From assembly GCA_964601125.1 (NCBI GenBank), contig CAZRKB010000019.1, forward strand, positions 1-9,300: 9,300 nt of DNA, in the 5' to 3' direction. Under the pieces are notes generated by a model, which was given only the letters and a program-made list of their open reading frames with translations, was not told the origin of the DNA and searched no databases. Shown here in pieces: positions 1 through 5,489 of the stretch (position 1 is its first letter; every line of letters starts with the position of its first letter). The stretch is from DATDVC01 sp964601125. GTDB taxonomy: Bacteria; Patescibacteriota; Minisyncoccia; Phycocordibacterales; WO2-35-19. The translations under genes were made by a program, and so were the position numbers.

Positions 1-62
1 TTCGTCATACAAACAATTGTATTACGAGTGTCCTAATTCAAAAGGGAATCAATCAGAAACGG

Positions 63-302
63 ATGACCGAGCAACAAATGCTCCAGACCTTAGGATTTGG
101 GCGCTCCGCAGAGGAGCTTATCGGGAAAAAATTCCGAGCCACCAGCGGTAACAAGATTTTCATTGGGAGCGTGGAGGGGGTGGATTTCGGAGGTATTAGC
201 TCTTGGACTTTATGCACCGGGGTAGGGAATTTTTACCTTTTAAACAAAACCTGGGCAAGAGAGAGTGACCCGACGCCCGTAACTTTCACTGATTGGTACT
301 GA
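63..302 (+). CDS. Small hypothetical protein, 79 aa
   Basis: I do not recognise this family. The predicted product is small, soluble-looking and probably beta-rich, with runs such as NKIFIGSVEGVDF and GNFYLLNKTW and a C-terminus ending FTDWY. It has no signal peptide, no membrane segment and only one cysteine. The ATG at 63 is the only usual start in the visible frame, but the frame is open back to the window edge, so a longer gene starting outside cannot be excluded. No convincing Shine-Dalgarno site is present; the purine run AAAGGG near 41-46 is too far away. Codon use is richer in G and C than in the flanking regulator gene, which might indicate a different origin. A strong intrinsic terminator follows directly after the stop, supporting a real, separately terminated transcript. 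Confidence 0.6.
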   Translation: MTEQQMLQTLGFGRSAEELIGKKFRATSGNKIFIGSVEGVDFGGISSWTLCTGVGNFYLLNKTWARESDPTPVTFTDWY

Positions 303-305
303 GAT

Positions 306-344
306 ATGCTCCGCGCACACCCACAGGTGGCTGCGGAGCATTTT
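306..344 (+). terminator. Intrinsic terminator after the 79-aa gene
   Basis: A 9-bp perfect stem (ATGCTCCGC at 306-314 with GCGGAGCAT at 333-341) closes an 18-nt loop that can form a further small CCAC/GTGG pairing. It is followed by TTTTC and an AT-rich tail. It starts four bases after the TGA stop, the expected place for a Rho-independent terminator of the small gene. Confidence 0.85.
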
Positions 345-361
345 CATTTACAACTTTTGGC

Positions 362-381
362 TTTATGGAAATTTATGGAAA
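362..381 (+). repeat. Tandem 10-bp direct repeat
   Basis: TTTATGGAAA occurs twice head to tail (362-371 and 372-381), immediately upstream of the regulator's promoter and operator region. It could be a second protein-binding site or a chance slippage product; the sequence does not decide. Confidence 0.5.
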
Positions 382-389
382 AAGATTTG

Positions 390-421
390 ATTGTTCACTT
401 TTTAACGGCCGTTAAATTTTG
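390..421 (+). repeat. Palindromic repeat, left copy (putative operator)
   Basis: The core is a perfect 16-bp palindrome, TTTAACGGCCGTTAAA, at 401-416. A 17-base stretch (399-415) recurs identically at 1021-1037, and the wider 32-base unit matches 1012-1043 at 28 positions. It lies just upstream of, and abutting, the likely -10 box of the regulator gene, the classic site of an autorepressor operator. The alternative is that the two copies mark the ends of a mobile or exchanged cassette. Confidence 0.75.
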
Positions 422-427
422 TACAAT
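399..427 (+). promoter_or_regulatory. Putative promoter of the PaaX-like gene
   Basis: TACAAT at 422-427 is a good -10 box, and a weak TTTTTA at 399-404 stands 17 nt before it. The spacer contains most of the TTAACGGCCGTTAA palindrome, so a bound repressor would block RNA polymerase. Transcription would start about 6-7 nt after the -10 box, at or next to the ATG at 434, giving a leaderless mRNA. Confidence 0.55.
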
Positions 428-433
428 AGGTAT

Positions 434-1003
434 ATGAAAAAAGAGACTAAAGAAAAGATGGTTTCTATTAGTAAAGATATTTTGATAACGGTAGGTTTAC
501 TCGGATTTGTGGCGGTAGCTGCTATGGCAGGTAACGCAGTCCAGCTACTAAAATACACTCCTTTGGGGCAAAGAAGGCAGAAAATCAAAAATTATGAAAT
601 GAATCGATATCTTAAAAGACTTCTTGAGAGGGGGTTGCTGAGAAAAACATTGCGAGGCAACACTGAACAGCTAGAAGTTACCAGCAAAGGCAAAAAATTA
701 ATTTTGAAATACGAGCTCGAGAGTCTAAATCAGAACAAACCACCAAAATGGGACAAGAAATATAGAGTCGTTATCTTTGATATCGCTGAAGAAAGAAGGG
801 GAATTAGAGACCGTTTAAGAATCACAATCAGAGGTCTTGGATTCATCCAATTACAACAAAGTGTTTGGGTTTATCCTTATCCTTGTCAAGATATTATTGA
901 ATTACTTAAAAAATATTTGGAAATCAAAAGTGAAATCATTTATATGACAGTTGATACTATTGAAAATGATCAGTGGTTAAAAACAATTTTTAATCTGAAA
1001 TAG
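434..1003 (+). CDS. PaaX-like regulator with Cas2-fold C-terminal domain
   Basis: This 189-aa protein resembles the PaaX-like/Cas2-superfamily proteins frequent in Patescibacteria, often annotated as Cas2. Residues 15-40 form a hydrophobic helix (ILITVGLLGFVAVAAMAGNA) that could be a buried helix or a membrane segment. Residues about 52-96 look like a winged helix with a beta wing (GNTEQLEVTSKGKKLI). Residues 107-189 form the ferredoxin-like Cas2/PaaX C-terminal domain, with RVVIFDI (Asp116), RDRLR, GLGF and QSVWVYPYP. No cas gene or CRISPR array is near, so a transcription regulator role is more likely than spacer acquisition. I chose ATG 434 over the in-frame TTG at 419 because the TTG would overlap the -10 box. 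The gene is monocistronic and bracketed by two palindromes, which suggests autoregulation. Its targets are unknown. Confidence 0.8.
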   Translation: MKKETKEKMVSISKDILITVGLLGFVAVAAMAGNAVQLLKYTPLGQRRQKIKNYEMNRYLKRLLERGLLRKTLRGNTEQLEVTSKGKKLILKYELESLNQNKPPKWDKKYRVVIFDIAEERRGIRDRLRITIRGLGFIQLQQSVWVYPYPCQDIIELLKKYLEIKSEIIYMTVDTIENDQWLKTIFNLK

Positions 1004-1011
1004 AAGATTCA

Positions 1012-1043
1012 ATTGACCAATTTTTAACGGCCGTTAATTTTTG
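1012..1043 (+). repeat. Palindromic repeat, right copy
   Basis: This is the second copy of the unit at 390-421, with a perfect 14-bp palindrome (TTAACGGCCGTTAA at 1024-1037) and the same T-rich flanks. It begins 9 bases after the regulator's stop and is followed by TTTTTGG, so as RNA it could also act as a weak terminator hairpin. The two copies are 622 bp apart and enclose exactly one gene. Confidence 0.75.
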
Positions 1044-1083
1044 GTTTATTGAGAACTTTCAAGTTTAGGGGAGAGATTAGTTT

Positions 1084-4000
1084 TTAAAGTTTTTTCGCCT
1101 TTTCGACAATGAGAGATTTCTCACCGTTGCGGAGAGAAAGACGAGCTTTTACAGCAATACATTCATCAGGCGCTAAAATTGAGCTGAATTCGGTTAAAGT
1201 GCGGGGGAAAGCCACTGCTTCGATAGAATCAGTGAGATCTGTTAGTTTAATAAATGCCATGCGTTCACCTGATTTGGTTATCACCGGCCTGAGCTCCTCG
1301 ATAAAACCTCCGACCACCACCATTTCTCCTTCTTTGGTTTTTTCTTTTATATTTTTGAGATTTGTAGATTGAGATTTTAATTTTTCTTTGAATTGGTCAA
1401 GTGGGTGACCAGAAATATAAAGACCTAAAAGCTCCTTTTCCCACGCAAGCCTTTCTGTCGAAGAAGCGGGCGGAGCTTCATTCATACGAAGAAGTGTTGG
1501 GCCACCACTTAGTGCGCCAAAAAGAGAATTTTGATCCCCATTTACAACCGACTCTTTGTTATATTCCAGAAGAATTTCCATATTTGCCAGCATTTGACCT
1601 CTTTCGCCAAATCTGTCAAAACAGCCACTTTTAATCAAGGCTTCCATGGATTTTTTGTTTAGGTTGCGATCATGAATCCGCGAAAGAAAATCTTCCAAAT
1701 TTTTAAATGGACCATTTTCTTTTCTTTCTTTGGTAATCACCGCTGCTATGCCTTCACCAAAATTTTTTATGGTAGCGAGTCCAAAGCGTATGGTTCCCGG
1801 GTTAGAGCCCGGGACCAAGGTAAAGTCAGAAAAGCTTTCGTTTATATCAGGAGGTAGGACTTCAAGACCAATCCTTTTACACTCAGCGACAGAAACCGCC
1901 ACTTTTTCAGTCTCTCCAGATTCACTCGAGAGCACCGCTCGCATGTATTCACCTGGGAAATTAGCTTTGAGATAAGCGGTTTGATAGGCCACCCGCCCAT
2001 AAGAAACCGAGTGCGCCTTGTTGAAACCATAAGCAGCAAACGGTTCAATCCATTTCCATATTTCTGTAGCTTTTTGTTTAGTCCAGAGAGAATGATCTAT
2101 GCATCCTTTTATAAATTTTTGCTTTTGCTCCGCCATCTCAGCCGGTATTTTTTTACCTACGGCTTTCCTAAATTTATCCACCTCGCCCCAAGTATATCCA
2201 GCCAAATCATGCGCCATGATAAGCAAGTCGTCTTGGTAGACCAAAATACCGTAAGTTTTTTTAAGGATCGGTTCGAGAGCGGGATCGAGGTAAGAAATTT
2301 TTTCCGGATTATGTCTTCGTTCTATATAGTCAGGGATAAATTGCATCGGTCCCGGCCGGTATAGCGCCACCATAGCGTTGATGTCGTGAATAGTAGAAGG
2401 TTTGAGGTCGATAAGAAAACGAGTCATACCGTCACCGTTAAGCTGGAAAGTATCTTCGGTCTCTCCGCGCGCAAGCATCTCGAAAGTTTTTTTGTCGTCA
2501 ATTGGTATATTTTGGACATCTATTTCGATGCCTCTCATTTTTTTCACCAAATCAACAGTTTTAGAAATTATAGAAAGATTTTTCAGACCCAAGAAATCAA
2601 ATTTCAAAAGTCCGGCCTCTTCGATACTATACATGTCATACTGAGTAATGACTTTGTTTTCGCCTTTAGGATCATACTGAAGCGCTGTAAAGTCAGTAAG
2701 TTCAGTGGGAGATATGACGACACCAGCCGCATGAATAGAGATGTGACGAGCACACCCTTCGATCTTTTTTGCCATGTCAATGATGCGTTTTGCATCTTCA
2801 TCGGTCTTATAGAGCTCAGCTAATTCTGGAGTCATCTCGATCGCTCTATCAATACTCATAGGGAAGCCTTGAGACCCCATGGGTATCAGCTTGGCGATTT
2901 TATCTCCCACGGCATAAGCAAAACCGAGAGCCCTCGCAGTATCGCGTACACTACCACGCGCCATCATTGTTCCGAAGGTGCCTATTTGCGCCACTTTTTC
3001 TTCGCCATATTTCTTTCTGGCATAATCTAAAATTTCATCTCTTCTCTCATCGGCAAAGTCCATATCAATATCAGGAGCAGATGGTCTGTCCGGATTTAAA
3101 AATCTCTCGAATGGTATTTCATATTCGAGCGGATTTATGTTTGTTATACCGGCAGTAAAGGTGACGAGAGAACCGGAAACCGAGCCTCTAATGTTAGAAA
3201 GGATTCCATTTTCACGAGCGAACTTTAAAAGATCAGCAACAACCAAAAAGTACGGGGAATAGCCTTTTGTTTTGATTATACCGAGCTCGTACTCTAGTCT
3301 GCCCACCACTTCTTCTCTCTCTTCTAGACCTCTTTTTTTTATACCAGCGAAAGCCAGATCCCTTAGCTCCTCATCTGCCGTCTTGCCTGACTCTATTTGG
3401 AGAAGAGGGAAAACCCATTTGCCCAGTTCAAGCTCCAAATTGCACAGACTTGCTACTTTTTGATTATTGAAAATAAGCTCTTCCTCGTCCTTAAATCTTT
3501 CAACGACCTCTTCTTGAGAAATAAAAGAGAAATTTTCTTCTTCATCATTCCAGTTATCTTTCGTTTCTCTGGCAGGAGCTCCTTGCATGACTGCCATAAG
3601 AGTATCTTTGGCTGAAGCATCTTCTCTGTTTATATAATAAACATCGTGAGAAGCCAGGGCCGAGACACTGGTTTCTTTGGCAAATTTTAAGAGCTTTTTC
3701 ATATGTTCGTCGTGACCCACCATTTCTGGATGTTTGGTAATTTCAATATAAAAATTTTCTCCAAAAGTTTTTTTGTAAAACTCAAGAACCTCTTTAAGCT
3801 TTTCTTCATTACCGCCACGCAAGTATGTAGAAATATCTCCAGTCCAAGAAGAAGAGATAGCGATTAAGCCTTGCGCATATTTTTCTAAAATTTCAAAATC
3901 AATTCTAGGTTTGTAGTAAAATCCTTCGAGATAAGAAGCCGTAACGATTTTTAACAAATTTTTATAACCAATTTCGTCTTTGGCGAGCAAAATTAACCGA

Positions 4001-4257
4001 TATCTTTCTTTGTCTACACCGGCCTGCTTATCATGCCGAGTCCTGCTGGCAAGATAAGTATCGACTCCTATGATTGGTTTTATACCAGCCTTTTTACATT
4101 CCTTATAAAACTCAATTGCTCCATACATGTTGCCATTATCAGTTAGAGCAAGTGCATCCATGCCTGCATTTTTGGCCGCTTCTACAAGCTCCGGTATCTT
4201 TGGAAGAGCTTGAAGCAAGGAGTAGTGAGAGTGGGTGTGTAGGTGAGTGAATTTCAT
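1084..4257 (-). CDS. dnaE: DNA polymerase III subunit alpha
   Basis: The 1057-aa protein is the catalytic subunit of the replicative polymerase. Domains in order are PHP (about 1-210), palm/fingers/thumb (about 280-850), helix-hairpin-helix region (about 850-900) and OB fold (about 975-1050). The catalytic aspartates are visible: Asp396 and Asp398 in PDIDMDFADE, and Asp554 in KFDFLGLKNL, matching E. coli D401, D403 and D555. Other family signatures are YGFNKAHSVSYGRVAYQTAY near 743-762 and GHPL near 950. The protein ends just after the OB fold, so it is shorter than the roughly 1160-aa E. coli enzyme and lacks its C-terminal tau-binding domain. The PHP metal site is largely lost: only the two His of LHTHS and Asp205 remain clear, while the usual Asp, His, Glu, His, Cys and His are Gln16, Asn41, Asp66, Arg87, Ser137 and Tyr207. 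Proofreading by this domain is therefore unlikely. A palindromic insert encodes residues 814-822. The gene is convergent with the regulator and divergent from rnhB. Confidence 0.97.
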   Translation of the reverse strand: MKFTHLHTHSHYSLLQALPKIPELVEAAKNAGMDALALTDNGNMYGAIEFYKECKKAGIKPIIGVDTYLASRTRHDKQAGVDKERYRLILLAKDEIGYKNLLKIVTASYLEGFYYKPRIDFEILEKYAQGLIAISSSWTGDISTYLRGGNEEKLKEVLEFYKKTFGENFYIEITKHPEMVGHDEHMKKLLKFAKETSVSALASHDVYYINREDASAKDTLMAVMQGAPARETKDNWNDEEENFSFISQEEVVERFKDEEELIFNNQKVASLCNLELELGKWVFPLLQIESGKTADEELRDLAFAGIKKRGLEEREEVVGRLEYELGIIKTKGYSPYFLVVADLLKFARENGILSNIRGSVSGSLVTFTAGITNINPLEYEIPFERFLNPDRPSAPDIDMDFADERRDEILDYARKKYGEEKVAQIGTFGTMMARGSVRDTARALGFAYAVGDKIAKLIPMGSQGFPMSIDRAIEMTPELAELYKTDEDAKRIIDMAKKIEGCARHISIHAAGVVISPTELTDFTALQYDPKGENKVITQYDMYSIEEAGLLKFDFLGLKNLSIISKTVDLVKKMRGIEIDVQNIPIDDKKTFEMLARGETEDTFQLNGDGMTRFLIDLKPSTIHDINAMVALYRPGPMQFIPDYIERRHNPEKISYLDPALEPILKKTYGILVYQDDLLIMAHDLAGYTWGEVDKFRKAVGKKIPAEMAEQKQKFIKGCIDHSLWTKQKATEIWKWIEPFAAYGFNKAHSVSYGRVAYQTAYLKANFPGEYMRAVLSSESGETEKVAVSVAECKRIGLEVLPPDINESFSDFTLVPGSNPGTIRFGLATIKNFGEGIAAVITKERKENGPFKNLEDFLSRIHDRNLNKKSMEALIKSGCFDRFGERGQMLANMEILLEYNKESVVNGDQNSLFGALSGGPTLLRMNEAPPASSTERLAWEKELLGLYISGHPLDQFKEKLKSQSTNLKNIKEKTKEGEMVVVGGFIEELRPVITKSGERMAFIKLTDLTDSIEAVAFPRTLTEFSSILAPDECIAVKARLSLRNGEKSLIVEKAKKL
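1792..1816 (-). repeat. GC-rich palindrome embedded in dnaE
   Basis: A hairpin pairs GGTTCCCGGG (1792-1801) with CCCGGGACC (1808-1816), with 9 bp, one bulged T and a 6-nt loop. It is conspicuous in an AT-rich gene. On the coding strand it is read in frame as LVPGSNPGT (residues 814-822), just before the conserved IRFGLATIKN segment, where DnaE proteins vary. It may be a repeat-derived peptide insertion like those in rnhB and the nusB fusion. With one copy in the window, this remains inference. Confidence 0.5.
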
Positions 4258-4263
4258 GCATGC

Positions 4264-4269
4264 ATCTTA
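4264..4269 (-). promoter_or_regulatory. Putative -10 box of dnaE
   Basis: On the minus strand TAAGAT stands 6 nt before the dnaE ATG, the same spacing seen at other genes here, implying a leaderless or nearly leaderless transcript. No clear -35 hexamer is visible. A short ATGCATGCAT palindrome overlaps the start codon. Confidence 0.4.
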
Positions 4270-4286
4270 ACACAAAATAACTCCCT

Positions 4287-4313
4287 AAATCCCTCTTACT
4301 TTAAGAGGGATTT
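4287..4313. repeat. Hairpin-forming palindrome in the dnaE-rnhB spacer
   Basis: AAATCCCTCTTA (4287-4298) pairs with TAAGAGGGATTT (4302-4313): 12 bp with a 3-nt loop. Both adjacent genes diverge from this spacer, so a terminator is not expected. With the preceding CTCCCT it resembles the short CCCTCTT-type intergenic palindromes dispersed in many bacterial genomes, and it sits beside a second such element at 4331-4365. Confidence 0.65.
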
Positions 4314-4330
4314 TATGTATGGGTCTTCGA

Positions 4331-4365
4331 CCCCTCTCTTGTTGTAAGAGAGGGGCGGGGGTGAG
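4331..4365 (-). repeat. CCTCACCCCC-type palindromic repeat, intergenic copy
   Basis: CCCCTCTCTT (4331-4340) and AAGAGAGGGG (4346-4355) form a perfect 10-bp stem with a 5-nt loop, followed by CGGGGGTGAG. Read on the minus strand it begins CTCACCCCCGCCCCTCTC, closely matching the unit at 4684-4723 inside rnhB (CTCACCCCCAACCCCTCTC). It is thus an inverted sister copy about 330 bp away. Its right end lies directly before the rnhB -10 box, so it may influence that promoter. Confidence 0.75.
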
Positions 4366-4366
4366 T

Positions 4367-4372
4367 TATAAT
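4367..4372 (+). promoter_or_regulatory. Putative -10 box of rnhB
   Basis: A consensus TATAAT stands 11 nt before the rnhB ATG, giving a leader of only about 4-5 nt. No good -35 element is visible, because the upstream DNA is the right arm of the palindromic repeat. Confidence 0.55.
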
Positions 4373-4383
4373 AGAATAAAAAT

Positions 4384-5005
4384 ATGAAATTAATAATCGG
4401 CATAGATGAGGCGGGGAGAGGACCACTTGCGGGTCCGGTAACGGTCGGAGTTTTTGGAGCTGAGGAAAAAGTAGGAAAATGGATTTTGAAAAATATTTTT
4501 GAAAATAAATTGCGAGATTCAAAAAAGCTGAGTGAGAAAAAAAGAGAAGAGATTTATAAAAAATTTTTGGAATTAAAAAAGGATCATAAAATTAATTTCT
4601 CTGTTTCGCATATTTCAAATAAAGTGATAGATAAAAAAGGGATTACAGAAGCATTAAAAGAGGGCATAAAAAAGTGTCTAAAAAACCTCACCCCCAACCC
4701 CTCTCCTAGTTTTAGGAGAGGGGAGGAAGAAAAAATCCACATTAGACTCGATGGACTCCTTAAAGCTCCAGAGAAATTTAAAAATCAGAAAACGATAGTG
4801 GGCGGGGATGCTAAAGATGTTTTTATCGCCTGCGCATCAATAGTGGCCAAAGTCTCACGCGACAAACTCATGTGCCGTTTGGCCAAAAAATACCCCGCTT
4901 ATGGTTTTGAAATCCATAAAGGCTATGGAACCACTTCACACCGCCAACTTATCCAAAAACATGGCCCTTCCCCCCTCCACCGCATCTCATTTTGCAAAAA
5001 ATTGA
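4384..5005 (+). CDS. rnhB: Ribonuclease HII, C-terminus lost in assembly gap
   Basis: RNase HII cleaves RNA in RNA-DNA hybrids and removes single ribonucleotides misincorporated in DNA. 207 residues are visible. The catalytic residues are Asp8 and Glu9 in IGIDEAGRGPLAGPV, Asp123 in RLDG and Asp142 in VGGDAKD, corresponding to E. coli D16, E17, D108 and D126. Also conserved are DSKKLS (45-50), ASIVAKVSRD (151-160) and HKGYGTTSH (178-186). The last visible residues, HRISFCKKL, are close to the usual family end. The next codon begins with A, so it is not a stop, and the true terminus is hidden in the Ns. Residues 101-114 (NLTPNPSPSFRRGE) are encoded by a palindromic repeat placed just before the strand carrying Asp123, where length variation is plausible, so activity is probably kept. 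The gene diverges from dnaE. Confidence 0.95.
4684..4723 (+). repeat. Palindromic repeat inserted in frame within rnhB
   Basis: CCCCTCTCCTA (4698-4708) and TAGGAGAGGGG (4713-4723) form a perfect 11-bp stem with a 4-nt loop, preceded by AACCTCACCCCCAA. The unit matches the intergenic element at 4331-4365 in inverse orientation. It is read without a stop as NLTPNPSPSFRRG, a peptide well known as the translation of this class of dispersed repeat. Its GC content and C-runs stand out sharply from the surrounding AT-rich gene. Confidence 0.85.
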
Positions 5006-5105
5006 NNNNNNNNNNNNNNNNNNNNNNNNNNNNNNNNNNNNNNNNNNNNNNNNNNNNNNNNNNNNNNNNNNNNNNNNNNNNNNNNNNNNNNNNNNNNNNN
5101 NNNNN
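5006..5105. other. Assembly gap of exactly 100 Ns
   Basis: The run has the fixed length often used for scaffold gaps of unknown size, so the true distance is not known. It removes the end of rnhB and the left context of the hairpin at 5106. Another small gene or a further repeat copy could lie inside; palindromic repeats often break assemblies. Confidence 0.95.
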
Positions 5106-5136
5106 ACCCCGCCCATAAAGCGGGGTTGCTCTTTTT
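5106..5136 (+). terminator. Probable intrinsic terminator before rpmF
   Basis: ACCCCGC (5106-5112) pairs with GCGGGGT (5120-5126): 7 bp with a 7-nt loop, then TGCTC and TTTTT. The stem may extend into the gap. It would end transcription from rnhB or from something hidden in the gap. Its right edge overlaps the -35 of rpmF, so old and new transcription units abut. A dispersed GC-rich palindrome is the alternative. Confidence 0.55.
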
Positions 5137-5154
5137 ATACAGATAGGTTATACT
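5126..5154 (+). promoter_or_regulatory. Promoter of rpmF (and possibly the rpmF-nusB-rnc run)
   Basis: TTGCTC (5126-5131), a 17-bp spacer and TATACT (5149-5154) form the best sigma-70-type promoter in the window. The ATG follows the -10 box by 7 nt, so the start point falls at or next to the start codon and the mRNA should be leaderless. Confidence 0.7.
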
Positions 5155-5161
5155 TAAATTT

Positions 5162-5386
5162 ATGGTAGTAAGAATGCGACATACAAGAAGCCAGCGAGGC
5201 AACACTAGGAGCCATCATGCTCTTAAGCCCACTTCTTTGGCTCTATGCAAAGAGTGCGGCTCACCCAAATTGCCTCACATTGTTTGCACCGTTTGCGGAA
5301 AGTATAAAGGCAAACAAGCTTTAGATGTGCATTCTAAAATCGAGAAGAAAGAGAAAAAGGCCAAAGCTCGAGCTACCGGAAAATAA
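5162..5386 (+). CDS. rpmF: Large ribosomal subunit protein bL32
   Basis: The 74-aa product is a structural protein of the 50S subunit. The basic N-terminus MVVRMRHTRSQRGNTRSHHAL is the L32 signature in the form seen in Parcubacteria. It is followed by a zinc ribbon with Cys29, Cys32, Cys42 and Cys45 (CKEC and CTVC), so this is the zinc-binding type. The C-terminus is a lysine-rich tail (KIEKKEKKAKARATGK), slightly longer than in many bacteria. An in-frame ATG lies four codons downstream, but the start at 5162 fits the promoter spacing and the family N-terminus. It precedes nusB by 103 bp on the same strand. Confidence 0.95.
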   Translation: MVVRMRHTRSQRGNTRSHHALKPTSLALCKECGSPKLPHIVCTVCGKYKGKQALDVHSKIEKKEKKAKARATGK

Positions 5387-5401
5387 AAGAGTTCTGAAGC
5401 A

Positions 5402-5481
5402 TGAATTAAGAATTATGGACTTGAAATCCAAAATTCTGATATAATTCTTACCATGATTCATAATTCTTGATTCTTAATTCA
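5402..5481. repeat. AT-rich inverted repeat around the nusB promoter
   Basis: TGAATTAAGAAT (5402-5413) is perfectly complementary to ATTCTTAATTCA (5470-5481). The longer arms contain several degenerate copies of ATTCTTAATTC and ATAATTCTT. The -10 box at 5440-5445 lies between the arms, so a cruciform or a dimeric protein site could affect it. It may equally be a low-complexity intergenic repeat. Confidence 0.5.
5437..5445 (+). promoter_or_regulatory. Extended -10 promoter upstream of nusB
   Basis: TGATATAAT is an extended -10 element (TG, one base, TATAAT). TTGAAA at 5421 is only 13 nt away, too close for a standard -35, so the extended -10 probably carries recognition. The predicted start near 5452 gives a leader of about 37 nt before nusB, and an ATG at 5453 opens a five-codon ORF at its very 5' end. 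Confidence 0.5.
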
Positions 5482-5489
5482 AGTTCTTT

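Noticed and set aside
63..302. UGA recoding as in Gracilibacteria and Absconditabacteria
   Set aside because: The TGA ending this ORF is followed directly by a terminator, conserved tryptophans use TGG, and no core gene has an internal TGA.
419..433. TTG start for the PaaX-like gene adding five residues
   Set aside because: The codons overlap the -10 box TACAAT, and the ATG at 434 has the spacing seen at other starts here.
434..1043. A CRISPR-Cas locus, given the Cas2-like fold
   Set aside because: No repeat-spacer array and no other cas gene is present. The two palindromes are 622 bp apart with a gene between them, and the winged-helix part points to a PaaX-type regulator.
1792..1816. tRNA T-arm or tRNA gene on the minus strand
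   Set aside because: The hairpin resembles a T-arm (CCCGGG stem), but no acceptor, D or anticodon arms surround it, and it lies inside the conserved dnaE frame.
1109..3615. Plus-strand ORFs within the dnaE interval
   Set aside because: They lie antisense to a fully conserved dnaE frame and lack recognisable domains.
5005..5118. C-terminal extension of rnhB across the Ns ending in PRP
   Set aside because: It comes from reading through a gap of unknown size; the frame after the gap is arbitrary.
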